This document shows positions 25,789-36,545 of a DNA stretch of 64,000 nt, piece after piece. Each line of letters begins with the position of its first letter. The first letter of the stretch is position 1. A program made the translations under genes and the position numbers. The stretch comes from Bacteroidales bacterium. Its GTDB lineage: Bacteria; Bacteroidota; Bacteroidia; Bacteroidales; Bacteroidaceae. The DNA lies in NCBI GenBank assembly GCA_029218405.1, contig JAQXRG010000103.1:17216-81215 (forward strand), written 5' to 3'. The notes under the pieces are model-generated. The model saw only the letters and a program-made list of their open reading frames with translations. It had not been told where the DNA came from and did not search any database.

Positions 25789-27552
25789 TTATTCGTTAGT
25801 TTCTAATGCTTGTCTCACATTGACGGTCACCGTATCGGCCGGCACCGTCACGCGGACCGAGTCGGGCGTTACGGACACGGCCGGCTTCGGACGGCTGTCG
25901 AACAGGTGCTGGTTGGGCAGTTCGATGGGGCCCCGCACATTCTTCTTCAGCATGTCGCCGGCTTTCTTGTCCTGCCAGCTGAACACGTCGGCCTTGCTCC
26001 GGGGACGCAGGTAGTCGAACCAGACAAAGTTGCTCAGTTTCCGCTTATCCTTGGGAATCTGCGTCAACGGATAGAGGGTACCGGTTGATTTGGGGAACAT
26101 CACCATCTTCTCGATTTTCTGGTTCTCCAAATACACGTCGAGCTGGCTGGTCTCAGACACGTTCATGCCGATGAGGGTACTGTCGGAATCCATCGGATAA
26201 TAGACCACCCGTACGGAACCGACCACCTCGGTCTTCCGCATCTGTCCGTCACGGAAATACGCCTTCATTTCCTTGCCGGTGACCTGGTTGTACATGACGC
26301 TGTCAATCTGTTCGACCGATAGGGCCTGGTTGATGATGTGGGCCCAGTCGATGGTACTGTCGTTCATGTAGAGCAGGATACGCTCGCCCAACAGCTGCTG
26401 CTTCTGGTTCCACACCACAGGGTCGTGGTAAAGGGTCAGGCAACTGTCGGCGGACGAGAAGACCAACGAATCGGACACTCCCTGCACGTCGGTGCGGTAG
26501 AAACGGACCTTGTGGAAGGCCCGCATCTCGCGGTACATGGAGTCGGTACCAAGGTGGAAGGTCTCCATCAGCAAGGTGTCACCGTGCAGGAACAGGCTGT
26601 CGCCCTGCGAGTAGTCCACCGCCAAGGCCCGGCGGGTAGCGAACGCGTACTTGCGGAACTCATTGTAGTAACCATACTCACCACTCAAGAGATTCTTGTG
26701 AAGCGTGTCGGTCAGCAACATGTCGGTGAACGCTTCTCCTACGCCCCGGTTGCGGTCGTAGAACAAGGTGTCGCCCACGAGCTGCCGCCCGTCGCTTGTA
26801 AGGACGGAGCGCTGGTAAAGCCAGGCTTTCCCCGCCTGTGTGTCGTACGTGCCCAGCTCGGAATAGATGTGGTTGGCATCGCTGACAATGTCCGACGGAC
26901 CCACGATATCCGCCACCTTCGTAGCGGTATTGTAGTGCAGGGTGTCGGAAGTCAGGGTAAACTGCGGATTGACCAGCTTGACGTTGTAGTTGAAGACGGC
27001 CTGCTTGGTGGAAGGACTGTACTCGCCCCAGTCGGAGGTCAGCACATTCTCTTCGTCCATCAACGTCCCGCCATCGAAATAGTAGCCCAGGTTGAAGAGC
27101 CGGTCGTAATTGAGACTGTCGGTCAGCAGGGTAGTGTTGCGGTTCTCCATGCGCACGTTGCCCCGCATCTCGGCAATCTGTGTGTTGCCGTCGTAATACA
27201 AGTGGTCTCCATAAAGGAAGAGGGTGTCGCCCTGCTCCATCCGCACGTTGCTGAACGCCTCGAACGAGCTGATCTGGTCGTAATAGTAGGCGCTGTCGCA
27301 ATACATGTAGATGCTGTCGTGGCGAAAACGCACATTGCCCACCACCACCTGCGCATCGGGGCGACGGGCGTCCTTCCGCAACACATCCGAATGCAGCAGA
27401 TACACCTTACTCTTGGGCTGCTGCCGCGAACCGGACGGGCCGTTCTTCCGGGCCGTCTGAGCCAGCAGACAAAAGCCGAACAGGCACAGGACCCCCATCA
27501 GCAGTGTCCTATGCCCGTTGCCTGTTTGCTTTCGCTTCGTTATTTCCTTCAT
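25789..27552 (-). CDS. OstA/LptA-like lipopolysaccharide transport protein
   Basis: The 587-residue protein has an N-terminal signal segment (LLMGVLCLFGFCLLAQ) followed by repeated short beta units of the OstA type. Examples are VVVGNVRFRHDSIYMYCDSAYYY (partly shown), AEMRGNVRMENRNTTLLTDSL and ADIVGPSDIVSDANHIYSE. LptA and the N-domain of LptD use this beta-jellyroll to carry lipopolysaccharide through the periplasm. The length is far above E. coli LptA and suits a Bacteroidota form with two or more OstA blocks. Clustering with three periplasmic chaperone genes supports a role in outer-membrane assembly. Confidence 0.85.
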   Translation of the reverse strand: MKEITKRKQTGNGHRTLLMGVLCLFGFCLLAQTARKNGPSGSRQQPKSKVYLLHSDVLRKDARRPDAQVVVGNVRFRHDSIYMYCDSAYYYDQISSFEAFSNVRMEQGDTLFLYGDHLYYDGNTQIAEMRGNVRMENRNTTLLTDSLNYDRLFNLGYYFDGGTLMDEENVLTSDWGEYSPSTKQAVFNYNVKLVNPQFTLTSDTLHYNTATKVADIVGPSDIVSDANHIYSELGTYDTQAGKAWLYQRSVLTSDGRQLVGDTLFYDRNRGVGEAFTDMLLTDTLHKNLLSGEYGYYNEFRKYAFATRRALAVDYSQGDSLFLHGDTLLMETFHLGTDSMYREMRAFHKVRFYRTDVQGVSDSLVFSSADSCLTLYHDPVVWNQKQQLLGERILLYMNDSTIDWAHIINQALSVEQIDSVMYNQVTGKEMKAYFRDGQMRKTEVVGSVRVVYYPMDSDSTLIGMNVSETSQLDVYLENQKIEKMVMFPKSTGTLYPLTQIPKDKRKLSNFVWFDYLRPRSKADVFSWQDKKAGDMLKKNVRGPIELPNQHLFDSRPKPAVSVTPDSVRVTVPADTVTVNVRQALETNE

Positions 27553-27564
27553 AGCGGCTCGGGG

Positions 27565-28944
27565 TTATTGCTTGATCCATCCCGGATACTTGAACTCGCA
27601 CTTGCGCCAGTTGGGACTGATGCGCACGTAGGTATTCTTCTGCTTGTCCAGAATCCATTTCTGCAGCTTCTCCTCGCCACGCTTCTCGGTGACGATGGCC
27701 TTCAGGCGCTGGTAGTCTTCGGTGATGGTCGCCTTGTGGCCATCAATACGGTTCTTGAGCTTGACAATGGCACAGACTTCCTTGCCCTTGGCGTTGATCA
27801 TGGAGAAAGGTTTCGACACCTCTCCGATTTCCATATCCGCCACCACCTTGGCCAGTTCCTGCGACACCATACCGGCCAGCGCGTCCATTTCGAAACGGGA
27901 GGTACTGGTCTGCGGGTTGGCCAGCAGACCGTGGTTGTTGCGCGTATCCTTGTCCTGGGATATCCACGTAGCGGCATCGTCGAAAGTGAACTTGCCCTTG
28001 CGGATGTCGTTGGCGATGGAGTCAAGACGGTTCAGGGCCACCTCTACGTCCTGCTCATCCACCTTGGGCTTGATGAGAATGTGCCGGTAGCTGACACGGT
28101 CGCCGCGCCGCTCAATGAGCTGGGCAATGTGGTAGCCGTACTCGGTCTCGAAGACCTTCGAGATTTTCTTCGGGTCGGTCAGGTTGAACACCACATTGGC
28201 GAACTCCGGCGTGAGCTGTCCGCGTCCGGTGAAGCCGTACTCACCGCCGTTGCGGGCGGAACCCGGGTCTTCGGAATAGAAACGCGCCAGAGTAGAGAAG
28301 GAAGTCTCGCCCTTGTTGACACGGTCGGTGAACTCGCGCAGCTGTTTCTTGACCCGCTCAATCTCTTCTTCGGTAATCTTGGGTTCCTGGGTGATGATCT
28401 GCACCTCCACTTGGGTAGGCACGAACGGGATACTGTCCTGTGGCAACCGGTTGAAGTAATTGCGCACCTCGGCCGGCGTGAGCTTGATGTCACCGATAAT
28501 CTTGCGCTGCATGGCCCGGACGGTCTCCCCGTCGCGGACATTGTCGCGCACCATCTCGCGTATCTGCGTATAGGTCATGTTGTAGTATTCCTCCAGTTTC
28601 TCTCGCGAGCCGATCTGGTCCTGCAGCCAGGACAGACGGGTCTCCACCTGCTGCAACACCTCCTGGTCGCCCACGATCACACTGTCCAGTTCTGCCTGGT
28701 GAAGAAACAGCTTCTGCACGGCCAGCTCCTCGGGAATGACGCAATAGGGGTCGCCGTTGAAGCGGCGGTTCTCGTACTGGGCGTTCATCCGTTCGTTCTC
28801 TACATCCGACTTGAGGATGGCCTCATCGCCCACTACCCATACCACTTCGTCGATGACATTGTCCTGCGCCCCAACGGTCAGTCCGCACACACACAGCAGC
28901 AGGCTCACAATAACTCTCACAACGTTCTGTTTATTCATTTTCAA
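27565..28944 (-). CDS. SurA-like periplasmic peptidyl-prolyl isomerase/chaperone
   Basis: The 459-residue protein has a signal peptide (LLLCVCGLTVGAQ), a SurA-type N-domain (DEVVWVVGDEAILKSDVENE) and two parvulin-type PPIase domains. The first is near 175-280 (VEVQIITQEPKITEEEIERV, then FSTLARFYSEDPGSARNGGE). The second is near 285-390 (SYRHILIKPKVDEQDVEVAL). SurA-type proteins escort unfolded outer-membrane proteins across the periplasm. Its start overlaps the stop of the previous chaperone gene by 4 bases (28941-28944), a sign of coupled translation. It is the best-conserved of the three chaperones in the cluster. Confidence 0.9.
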   Translation of the reverse strand: MKMNKQNVVRVIVSLLLCVCGLTVGAQDNVIDEVVWVVGDEAILKSDVENERMNAQYENRRFNGDPYCVIPEELAVQKLFLHQAELDSVIVGDQEVLQQVETRLSWLQDQIGSREKLEEYYNMTYTQIREMVRDNVRDGETVRAMQRKIIGDIKLTPAEVRNYFNRLPQDSIPFVPTQVEVQIITQEPKITEEEIERVKKQLREFTDRVNKGETSFSTLARFYSEDPGSARNGGEYGFTGRGQLTPEFANVVFNLTDPKKISKVFETEYGYHIAQLIERRGDRVSYRHILIKPKVDEQDVEVALNRLDSIANDIRKGKFTFDDAATWISQDKDTRNNHGLLANPQTSTSRFEMDALAGMVSQELAKVVADMEIGEVSKPFSMINAKGKEVCAIVKLKNRIDGHKATITEDYQRLKAIVTEKRGEEKLQKWILDKQKNTYVRISPNWRKCEFKYPGWIKQ

Positions 28945-29795
28945 TAGTAAATAATATCATTCTCTTCTGAAGCCTCCCGGTACAGGTCCTCCTTGACTTT
29001 CCGGAGGAAATCGACCCGCTTCAGATTCACCAATATGTTTTTTATCTCACTCTTCGCATATTCAATGGGCAGCTGTTCCCCTTTGGCCAGAAAGTGCTCC
29101 ACGTGCAGGAGGTAACAATAAGCCGTGTCCTTCACCTCTACATTGTGGTTCCGCTGCAGGTAGCCGACCTCCGTTTCCAGCGCCTTCAAGGGAATCTTGG
29201 CAGACAGTTCGGAGACAGGCACCCACCTGTCGTAGAAATAGTCGAACGCTACCGCCCCACTGATGCTGAACTTCTCGAGCTGGTCGAGCGCCTCTTCCGT
29301 GTTCTTGCGGTACCAGACACGGGCCTGCGACAACTGTCGGGCGTTGAGCGGCGCCTTAAGGAACAGTCCCTTGACATACGGCTGCTCCGCACGGAACAGG
29401 TCGGGATGGGCCGTATAATACTGCTCCACCTCAGTGTCGGTCACTTCGTTGCCCAACTTCTGGTTCACCAGCTCTTCCTGATAGGCATGCAGGATGAGCG
29501 AACGGCGGTAGGAAGCCACCCGTTCCTCCAGCTTCAGGTTGTCGGGGATATTTCCCTCGGCCTTCTCGTAGAGCAACACATCCTCTACCCAGTTACGGAT
29601 ATACTTCTCGACAAAGGCCAGGCTGTCCTTTCCCTTGAGCCCTGCCGGCAAGGCGGACAGGACATCCTCCTTGTACAGATAGGTACGCCCCACCTCGACC
29701 AGCGGTGTCTTGCCCCGATGATCGACTTTCTGGCCACAGCCGGCACACAGTGCCGCCAGCAGCAGTCCCATACCTATTTTCACGTTCTGTCTCAT
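28941..29795 (-). CDS. Parvulin/SurA-like lipoprotein chaperone
   Basis: The 284-residue product is a lipoprotein (signal MRQNVKIGMGLLLAALCAGC) with SurA/PrsA-like helical segments: TPLVEVGRTYLYKEDVLSAL, then NQKLGNEVTDTEVEQYYTAH, and a C-terminal arm. A full parvulin catalytic core is not obvious, so it may act as a chaperone rather than an isomerase. It precedes the SurA-like gene with a 4-base overlap. A near-consensus minus-strand TATCTTCG at 29816-29823 could be an internal promoter. Confidence 0.8.
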   Translation of the reverse strand: MRQNVKIGMGLLLAALCAGCGQKVDHRGKTPLVEVGRTYLYKEDVLSALPAGLKGKDSLAFVEKYIRNWVEDVLLYEKAEGNIPDNLKLEERVASYRRSLILHAYQEELVNQKLGNEVTDTEVEQYYTAHPDLFRAEQPYVKGLFLKAPLNARQLSQARVWYRKNTEEALDQLEKFSISGAVAFDYFYDRWVPVSELSAKIPLKALETEVGYLQRNHNVEVKDTAYCYLLHVEHFLAKGEQLPIEYAKSEIKNILVNLKRVDFLRKVKEDLYREASEENDIIYY

Positions 29796-29842
29796 GCCGT
29801 AAAAGAATTAGCGAACGAAGATACATATTAATTGCTTACGAA

Positions 29843-31207
29843 TCATTTCTCCCCTTCACAATTAACGGTTTTTAAAATGTCTTCGTGGATTTCAACCTTG
29901 TATTTTGCCTTCAGCCGCTGCAAGCGGGTGGAAGCGTACCACTGACAATAATCGCTCCGCAAGAGCGGCAACACATCCCGATAGTCTTCCGGTCCTTCTT
30001 TCAACCGTTTCCCAAGGAGGAAGGTGTAGCGGGAATCAGACGAGGCAGGCAACTCGCCACAACGGAACGCCAGCTTGTCCACATATGCGTTCTGCCCGAT
30101 GCGGAACAGGCCGCAAATCATCTCCGCCTCCCACTCCGGATGCTCCGCCTGCACTTTCCGGAGCGCCGCGGTCCATTCGGAAACCGGCAGCTTCTTCAGC
30201 CGTTTGCGGATTTTTGAAGCCGCTTTCTTGTCGGCACAGCGCACCACCGCCCCTTTGTAATGGGGCAGCTCCCAGCCATAGTCCTGCCGATGACGGTCGA
30301 AATAGTCGGCCAGCTGCCGATCGTCCACCTCAGCGGACAATTCGGTGATGTCCGCATGACGCAGGTCCCAGTAGGTAGCCAGCAAACCGTCGCGTGCCTC
30401 ATCCAGCTGCCGTCGCAGGGCAAGGTCCGTCAGGCTACGGGTCTGCCAGCCGCTGAAACGTTGATCGTCCAGTGCCGGATGACGGTCGCCCTCCGCTTCC
30501 CAACGCCGCTGCCAGAACTGGGCGGCGGCTTCGGCACTGACTCCTTCCCGTCGGCCATCCACCCTCATGACATGGACACCCAACGGCGAAAAGAACGGCG
30601 CCACCATCTCTCCGTCTTCCAGTCGTTCCAACCGGGTGGCGAACTCCTTCAGCAAACCCCGCAGGGGCCGCCAGACCTTCTCCTCCACCTGAATGCCTTC
30701 GAGCGACGAGGGCGTACCGCCTGCCGACAAGGTGGCGTACAGGGACTGCATACGCTCCTCCGCTGTCCGTTCCATCTGCTTCGGGTCGTGCTGTCGCAAA
30801 GGGATGGTCCAGCACGTCAGGCAGACCCACGTGTCGGACAACAAACGCTCGGAACGCTGGCGGTACATCTCACCGCACGCCTGTTCCATACGTGCCGGAC
30901 TGATGAGGTACTTCTTCAGCACCTCGCCTTGCAGGACAGCACACTGTTGCCGGAACTGCGGCAAGGTGTCCAACCGTTCTGCCAAGGCATCCTCCACCTT
31001 CACCCTGAAATCCACATACCGGTTCAGGCAATGGTTCACCGACTCCTCTCCCACCGACCTCGCCTGGCGGTAATAGCGGTGGAAGTCATCGACGGTCACA
31101 GACCGGCCGTTGACAGAGAACAAGGCCGCCGGAGGGTTGTCGGCCATGGAACGGCCTCCTCCCCCTACCGCCACAACGAGGCATAGCAATAACTTAAGTT
31201 TTCGCAT
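29843..31207 (-). CDS. Divergent SurA/PpiC-like periplasmic protein
   Basis: The 454-residue protein has a signal peptide (LLLCLVVAVGGGGRSMA), a SurA-like N-terminal region (ALFSVNGRSVTVDDFHRYYR) and two degenerate parvulin-like segments (VKVEDALAERLDTLPQFRQQ upstream; SPLGVHVMRVDGRREGVSAE in the first). It is less conserved than the neighbouring chaperones and unusually rich in arginine. Position at the head of the chaperone run, 70 bases after guaB and its terminator, suggests the same outer-membrane protein folding pathway. Enzymatic activity is doubtful. Confidence 0.75.
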   Translation of the reverse strand: MRKLKLLLCLVVAVGGGGRSMADNPPAALFSVNGRSVTVDDFHRYYRQARSVGEESVNHCLNRYVDFRVKVEDALAERLDTLPQFRQQCAVLQGEVLKKYLISPARMEQACGEMYRQRSERLLSDTWVCLTCWTIPLRQHDPKQMERTAEERMQSLYATLSAGGTPSSLEGIQVEEKVWRPLRGLLKEFATRLERLEDGEMVAPFFSPLGVHVMRVDGRREGVSAEAAAQFWQRRWEAEGDRHPALDDQRFSGWQTRSLTDLALRRQLDEARDGLLATYWDLRHADITELSAEVDDRQLADYFDRHRQDYGWELPHYKGAVVRCADKKAASKIRKRLKKLPVSEWTAALRKVQAEHPEWEAEMICGLFRIGQNAYVDKLAFRCGELPASSDSRYTFLLGKRLKEGPEDYRDVLPLLRSDYCQWYASTRLQRLKAKYKVEIHEDILKTVNCEGEK

Positions 31208-31220
31208 ACTACTATATTAT

Positions 31221-31250
31221 AAAGAAAGGGTGGACGCGAATCCACCCATC
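31221..31250 (-). terminator. Terminator or attenuator after guaB
   Basis: GGGTGGA and TCCACCC form a 7-bp stem, followed on the minus strand by TTTCTTT. It lies between guaB and the chaperone genes, so read-through may set their level. Confidence 0.75.
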
Positions 31251-31277
31251 CTTATTATCTGTCTGTCCTTCCCGTCA

Positions 31278-32762
<1,485 letters not shown>

Positions 32763-32786
32763 TTATGCTTTAGATTTTATTGCGTG

Positions 32787-32817
32787 CAAAATTAGCGTTT
32801 TTCTTTGAAACAGGAAA
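32787..32817 (-). promoter_or_regulatory. Promoter of guaB
   Basis: Read on the minus strand: TTTC (32817-32814), a 19-base spacer, then TAATTTTG (32794-32787). Confidence 0.65.
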
Positions 32818-32878
32818 GTGGATATCCCTAAATTTTTCTTAAAAGCCATGTACTTTCCCCGTGCGGCCCCAACAAGCA

Positions 32879-32927
32879 ACAGGACCCCCGGAAACAAAGA
32901 AAGTGTCTTCGTTTCCGGGGGTCCCTG
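32879..32927 (-). other. Long perfect hairpin downstream of recQ
   Basis: GGACCCCCGGAAAC (32882-32895) and GTTTCCGGGGGTCC (32911-32924) pair over 14 bases, with an inner AAGA/TCTT stem. There is no U-tract on either strand, so it is not a canonical intrinsic terminator. It may protect a 3' end or aid factor-dependent termination of recQ. Confidence 0.6.
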
Positions 32928-32961
32928 TTCTGTCCGCCCTCCCTGCAAGGGGAAGGCCGTA

Positions 32962-35148
32962 TCAGTTCGCCATTTCCGAGATGAACTTGATGCGTACGAG
33001 CCGGATCTCATCTTCCGTGTAGTCGGAACCCAACTCGTCCATCGCGTCATCAATCTTGTCGGTGGTCGATTCCTTGAAGTAATCGTAGATATCCTCCAGG
33101 TGGTCTTCGTCCATAATCTCGTCGAGGAAGTAGTCGATGTTGAGCTTCGTGCCCGAATAGACAATGGCCTCAATCTCGTCGAGCAGTTCCTGGAAGTCGA
33201 TGCCCTTGGCGTTGGCGATGTCATCAAGCGCCACCTTACGGTCGATGCTCTGGATGATGGACACCTTCAGCTTCGACTTGTTGGCCACGGTACGCACGCG
33301 CATGTCCTCCGGACGGTCAATCTCGTTCTCCTCGCAGTGCTTCTTGATCAGTTCGCAGAACTCCTTACCATAGCGTTTGGCCTTTCCGGCACCCACGCCA
33401 GGGATGTTTTGCAGCTCTTCCAGGGTGACCGGATAGATGGTCGCCATCGCCTCCAGCGACGGATCCTGGAAAATCACATACGGCGGGACATCGAGCTTTT
33501 TCGACATCTTCTTCCGCAAATCCTTCAGCATGGAGAACAGACCCGGGTCAACCGCGCATGACGCGCCACTGCGCATCGGCATGTCTTCCACCTCTTCCTC
33601 ATCGAAATCAGTGTCTTCCACAATCTTGAAAGACTGGGGAGACTTGAGGAACTTCTTTCCCGCCGCGGTCACTCTCAGCAGGCCGCAGTCGTTGACATCC
33701 TTGGTCAGATAGCCAGCGATTAGCGCCTGGCGAATCACGGCGTTCCACCAACGCTCGTCCTCCCCTTGTCCGGAACCGAACACATCCAGGTTCTCATGGC
33801 GGTGAGCCAATATCTCCGAGGTTTCTTTTCCCAACAATATATCAATAATGTAATCTTGCTTGAAATTTTCTTTTATCGCAATGACCGCTTCGATCACTGC
33901 ACACAATGAATCCTGAGCCTCCACTTGTTTTTTAGGATTTAAACAGTTATCACAATTACCGCAGTTGTCTTCGGTAAAATCCTCGTTGAAATAGTGAAGC
34001 AACATCTTGCGGCGGCAGACGGACGATTCGGCATACGCCTTCACCTCGCCCAGCAGCAAATCGCCGATCTCGCGTTCCAGTCCCTGCTTGCCCTTGATGA
34101 ACTTGTCGAGCTTCTGCACATCCTTGTTCGAGTAGAACAGGACGCACTGTCCCTCTCCCCCATCTCGTCCGGCACGTCCCGTCTCCTGGTAATAGCCTTC
34201 CAGGCTCTTGGGTACGTCGAAATGAATCACGAACCGCACATCGGGCTTGTCGATACCCATTCCGAAGGCGATGGTGGCGACAATCACATCCACGTCCTCC
34301 TTCAGGAACTTATCCTGGTTCTCCACCCGCGTAGCGGCATCCATGCCGGCGTGGTAGGGCAACGCCTTGATGCCGTTCGCCTGAAGCACGGCGGCCAGTT
34401 CCTCCACCTGCTTGCGGCTGAGGCAATAGATAATGCCCGACTTGCCGTCATTCTGCTTGATGAAGCGGACAATGTCCTTCTCCACCGTATTCTCGTTCTT
34501 CGAACGTACCTCATAATAGAGGTTCGGACGGTTGAAGGATGTCTTGAAGCAAGTGGCGTCGGTAATCTCCAATGTCTTGAGGATATCGGTGATGACCTTG
34601 CCGGTAGCCGTGGCAGTCAGCGCGATGATGGGCGCGCTCCCGATTGAATTGATGATGGGACGGATACGCCGGTATTCAGGACGGAAGTCATGTCCCCATT
34701 CCGAGATACAATGCGCCTCATCCACGGCATAGAAGGAAATCTTCACCTGCCGCAGGAACTCCACGTTCTCTTCCTTGGTCAATGACTCGGGTGCCACATA
34801 CAGCAGCTTCGTCTTGCCATGCACGATGTCCGACTTCACCTGGTCGATGGCTGACTTCGAGAGCGAGGAGTTGATGAAGTGCGCCACGCCGTCCTCTTCA
34901 CTATAGTTGCGGATAGCGTCCACTTGGTTCTTCATGAGCGCAATGAGCGGAGAAATGACAATCGCCGTACCTTCCATCAGCAAGGAAGGCAACTGATAGC
35001 ACAAGGATTTACCACCTCCGGTAGGCATCAGCACAAACGTGTCCTTGCCCTCCAACAGGTTACGAATGATAGCTTCCTGATCTCCTTTAAAAGTGTCAAA
35101 ACCGAAGTATTTCTTCAGTTCTTCCGTCAAATTGATGTTTTCCGTCAT
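32962..35148 (-). CDS. recQ: ATP-dependent DNA helicase RecQ
   Basis: The 728-residue protein has the superfamily 2 helicase core with Walker A MPTGGGKSLCYQ, Walker B DEAH in AVDEAHCISEWGHDFRP, and motif VI (YYQETGRAGRDG). The RecQ-Ct zinc cysteines follow (CRRKM...CGNCDNC), then a winged helix and an HRDC domain (ATIYPVTLEELQNIPGVGAG). RecQ unwinds recombination and replication intermediates. It is longer than E. coli RecQ because of an acidic C-terminal extension after the HRDC domain. The start at 35148 (ATG) is preferred over an upstream TTG. It has its own promoter although it follows clpX. Confidence 0.95.
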   Translation of the reverse strand: MTENINLTEELKKYFGFDTFKGDQEAIIRNLLEGKDTFVLMPTGGGKSLCYQLPSLLMEGTAIVISPLIALMKNQVDAIRNYSEEDGVAHFINSSLSKSAIDQVKSDIVHGKTKLLYVAPESLTKEENVEFLRQVKISFYAVDEAHCISEWGHDFRPEYRRIRPIINSIGSAPIIALTATATGKVITDILKTLEITDATCFKTSFNRPNLYYEVRSKNENTVEKDIVRFIKQNDGKSGIIYCLSRKQVEELAAVLQANGIKALPYHAGMDAATRVENQDKFLKEDVDVIVATIAFGMGIDKPDVRFVIHFDVPKSLEGYYQETGRAGRDGGEGQCVLFYSNKDVQKLDKFIKGKQGLEREIGDLLLGEVKAYAESSVCRRKMLLHYFNEDFTEDNCGNCDNCLNPKKQVEAQDSLCAVIEAVIAIKENFKQDYIIDILLGKETSEILAHRHENLDVFGSGQGEDERWWNAVIRQALIAGYLTKDVNDCGLLRVTAAGKKFLKSPQSFKIVEDTDFDEEEVEDMPMRSGASCAVDPGLFSMLKDLRKKMSKKLDVPPYVIFQDPSLEAMATIYPVTLEELQNIPGVGAGKAKRYGKEFCELIKKHCEENEIDRPEDMRVRTVANKSKLKVSIIQSIDRKVALDDIANAKGIDFQELLDEIEAIVYSGTKLNIDYFLDEIMDEDHLEDIYDYFKESTTDKIDDAMDELGSDYTEDEIRLVRIKFISEMAN

Positions 35149-35202
35149 TGTCCTCAAAATTTAAGTGAATTCCAAGATTAGCTTGTCGCCTCTCCACAAT
35201 AA

Positions 35203-35234
35203 CAAAGTTATAAACAACTTTCGAAATTACCCAA
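35203..35234 (-). promoter_or_regulatory. Promoter of recQ
   Basis: Minus strand: TTG (35234-35232), a 21-base spacer, then TAACTTTG (35210-35203). Confidence 0.65.
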
Positions 35235-35287
35235 CTATTTCCGAGATTATTTTACCAAAAACGCGATTTTTCTTCACTTTTACAGTT

Positions 35288-36523
35288 TCAGGCCGTCTGC
35301 AGCCTCGAAAGGTTGGCTTTAGCCATCTGCTGTTTGGCATAATCAAGGGTGACGATGAAGGATTCGGCCTTCTGCGAAGGAATCTCGAACATGGTATCCA
35401 TCATGATGGACTCAACGATGGAACGCAGTCCGCGGGCTCCCAACTTGTACTCGATGGCCTTGTCCACAATGTAGTCGAACACCTCGGGCTCGAACTCCAG
35501 CTTCACGCCATCCATCTCGAACAACTTGATGTACTGCTTGACAATCGAGTTCTTCGGTTCGGTGAGGATGTTGCGCAACGCCGTCCGGTCCAACGGATTC
35601 AGGTAGGTGAGCACCGGCAGACGGCCGATGATTTCCGGAATCAGTCCGAACGACTTCAGGTCCTGGGGAGCGATGTACTGCATCAGGTTGCCACGGTCTA
35701 TCTGCACCGTCTGCTTGACGGCGCCATATCCCACCACGTGCGTGTTGAGCCGCTGGGCAATCTTCCGCTCAATACCATCGAAGGCACCCCCGCAGATAAA
35801 CAGGATGTTCTGCGTGTTCACCTGGATGAACTTCTGCTCGGGATGCTTGCGTCCTCCCTGAGGCGGCACGTTCACCACCGATCCTTCCAGCAGCTTGAGC
35901 AACCCCTGCTGCACCCCCTCGCCGCTCACGTCGCGGGTGATGGAAGGATTGTCACCCTTGCGGGCAATCTTGTCAATCTCGTCGATGAACACAATTCCCC
36001 GTTCGGCCTGCTCCACATCGTAATCGGCCACTTGCAACAGGCGCGACAAGATGCTCTCGATGTCCTCGCCCACATATCCCGCCTGTGTCAGGACCGTGGC
36101 GTCAACAATGGTAAAGGGCACCTTCAGCAGCTTGGCGATGCTGCGGGCCAGCAACGTCTTGCCCGTTCCGGTGCTGCCCACCATAATGATGTTCGACTTT
36201 TCAATCTCCACATCATCCGCGCTTCTGGGCTGCATCAGCCGCTTGTAGTGGTTGTACACCGCCACCGACAGGTAACGCTTGGCGTCGTCCTGCCCGATGA
36301 CATACTGGTCGAGGAATTCCTTGATTTCCTTCGGTCGGGGCAGCTCGTCCCATTTCAGGTCCGGTACTCCCGCTCCCGCCTTCTTCATGGACTCCTTCAC
36401 TATCTCATTGGCCTGTGCGGCACACTCGTTACAGATGCAGCCGTTCATGCCCGTAATCAGCAGCCCCACCTCGTCTTCCGCACGGCCGCAGAAGCTGCAA
36501 CGTCTTTTTCTCCTATCGTCCAA
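35288..36523 (-). CDS. clpX: ClpX, ATPase subunit of the ClpXP protease
   Basis: The 411-residue AAA+ unfoldase has the N-terminal zinc-binding domain with C9, C12, C31 and C34. It also has Walker [13 protein letters not shown], pore loop GYVG, Walker [11 protein letters not shown], and the sensor 2 region near [11 protein letters not shown]. ClpX recognises degrons, including tmRNA tags such as the one encoded at 19808-20200, and threads substrates into ClpP. It lies 22 bases after clpP, so the two are one operon. Confidence 0.97.
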   Translation of the reverse strand: MDDRRKRRCSFCGRAEDEVGLLITGMNGCICNECAAQANEIVKESMKKAGAGVPDLKWDELPRPKEIKEFLDQYVIGQDDAKRYLSVAVYNHYKRLMQPRSADDVEIEKSNIIMVGSTGTGKTLLARSIAKLLKVPFTIVDATVLTQAGYVGEDIESILSRLLQVADYDVEQAERGIVFIDEIDKIARKGDNPSITRDVSGEGVQQGLLKLLEGSVVNVPPQGGRKHPEQKFIQVNTQNILFICGGAFDGIERKIAQRLNTHVVGYGAVKQTVQIDRGNLMQYIAPQDLKSFGLIPEIIGRLPVLTYLNPLDRTALRNILTEPKNSIVKQYIKLFEMDGVKLEFEPEVFDYIVDKAIEYKLGARGLRSIVESIMMDTMFEIPSQKAESFIVTLDYAKQQMAKANLSRLQTA

Positions 36524-36545
36524 GGTCGTATTATCTATTAATCAG

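Noticed and set aside
26338-28947. An 869-codon open frame on the plus strand opposite the OstA-like and SurA-like genes
   Set aside because: It is an antisense shadow of two recognisable proteins in GC-rich DNA and shows no domain.
32818-32961. A second gene between guaB and recQ on the minus strand
   Set aside because: The frame there is a low-complexity S/T/R-rich shadow running into recQ; it holds only the hairpin.
35165-36541. A 458-codon plus-strand frame opposite clpX
   Set aside because: ClpX on the minus strand has all expected motifs; the plus frame is a shadow.
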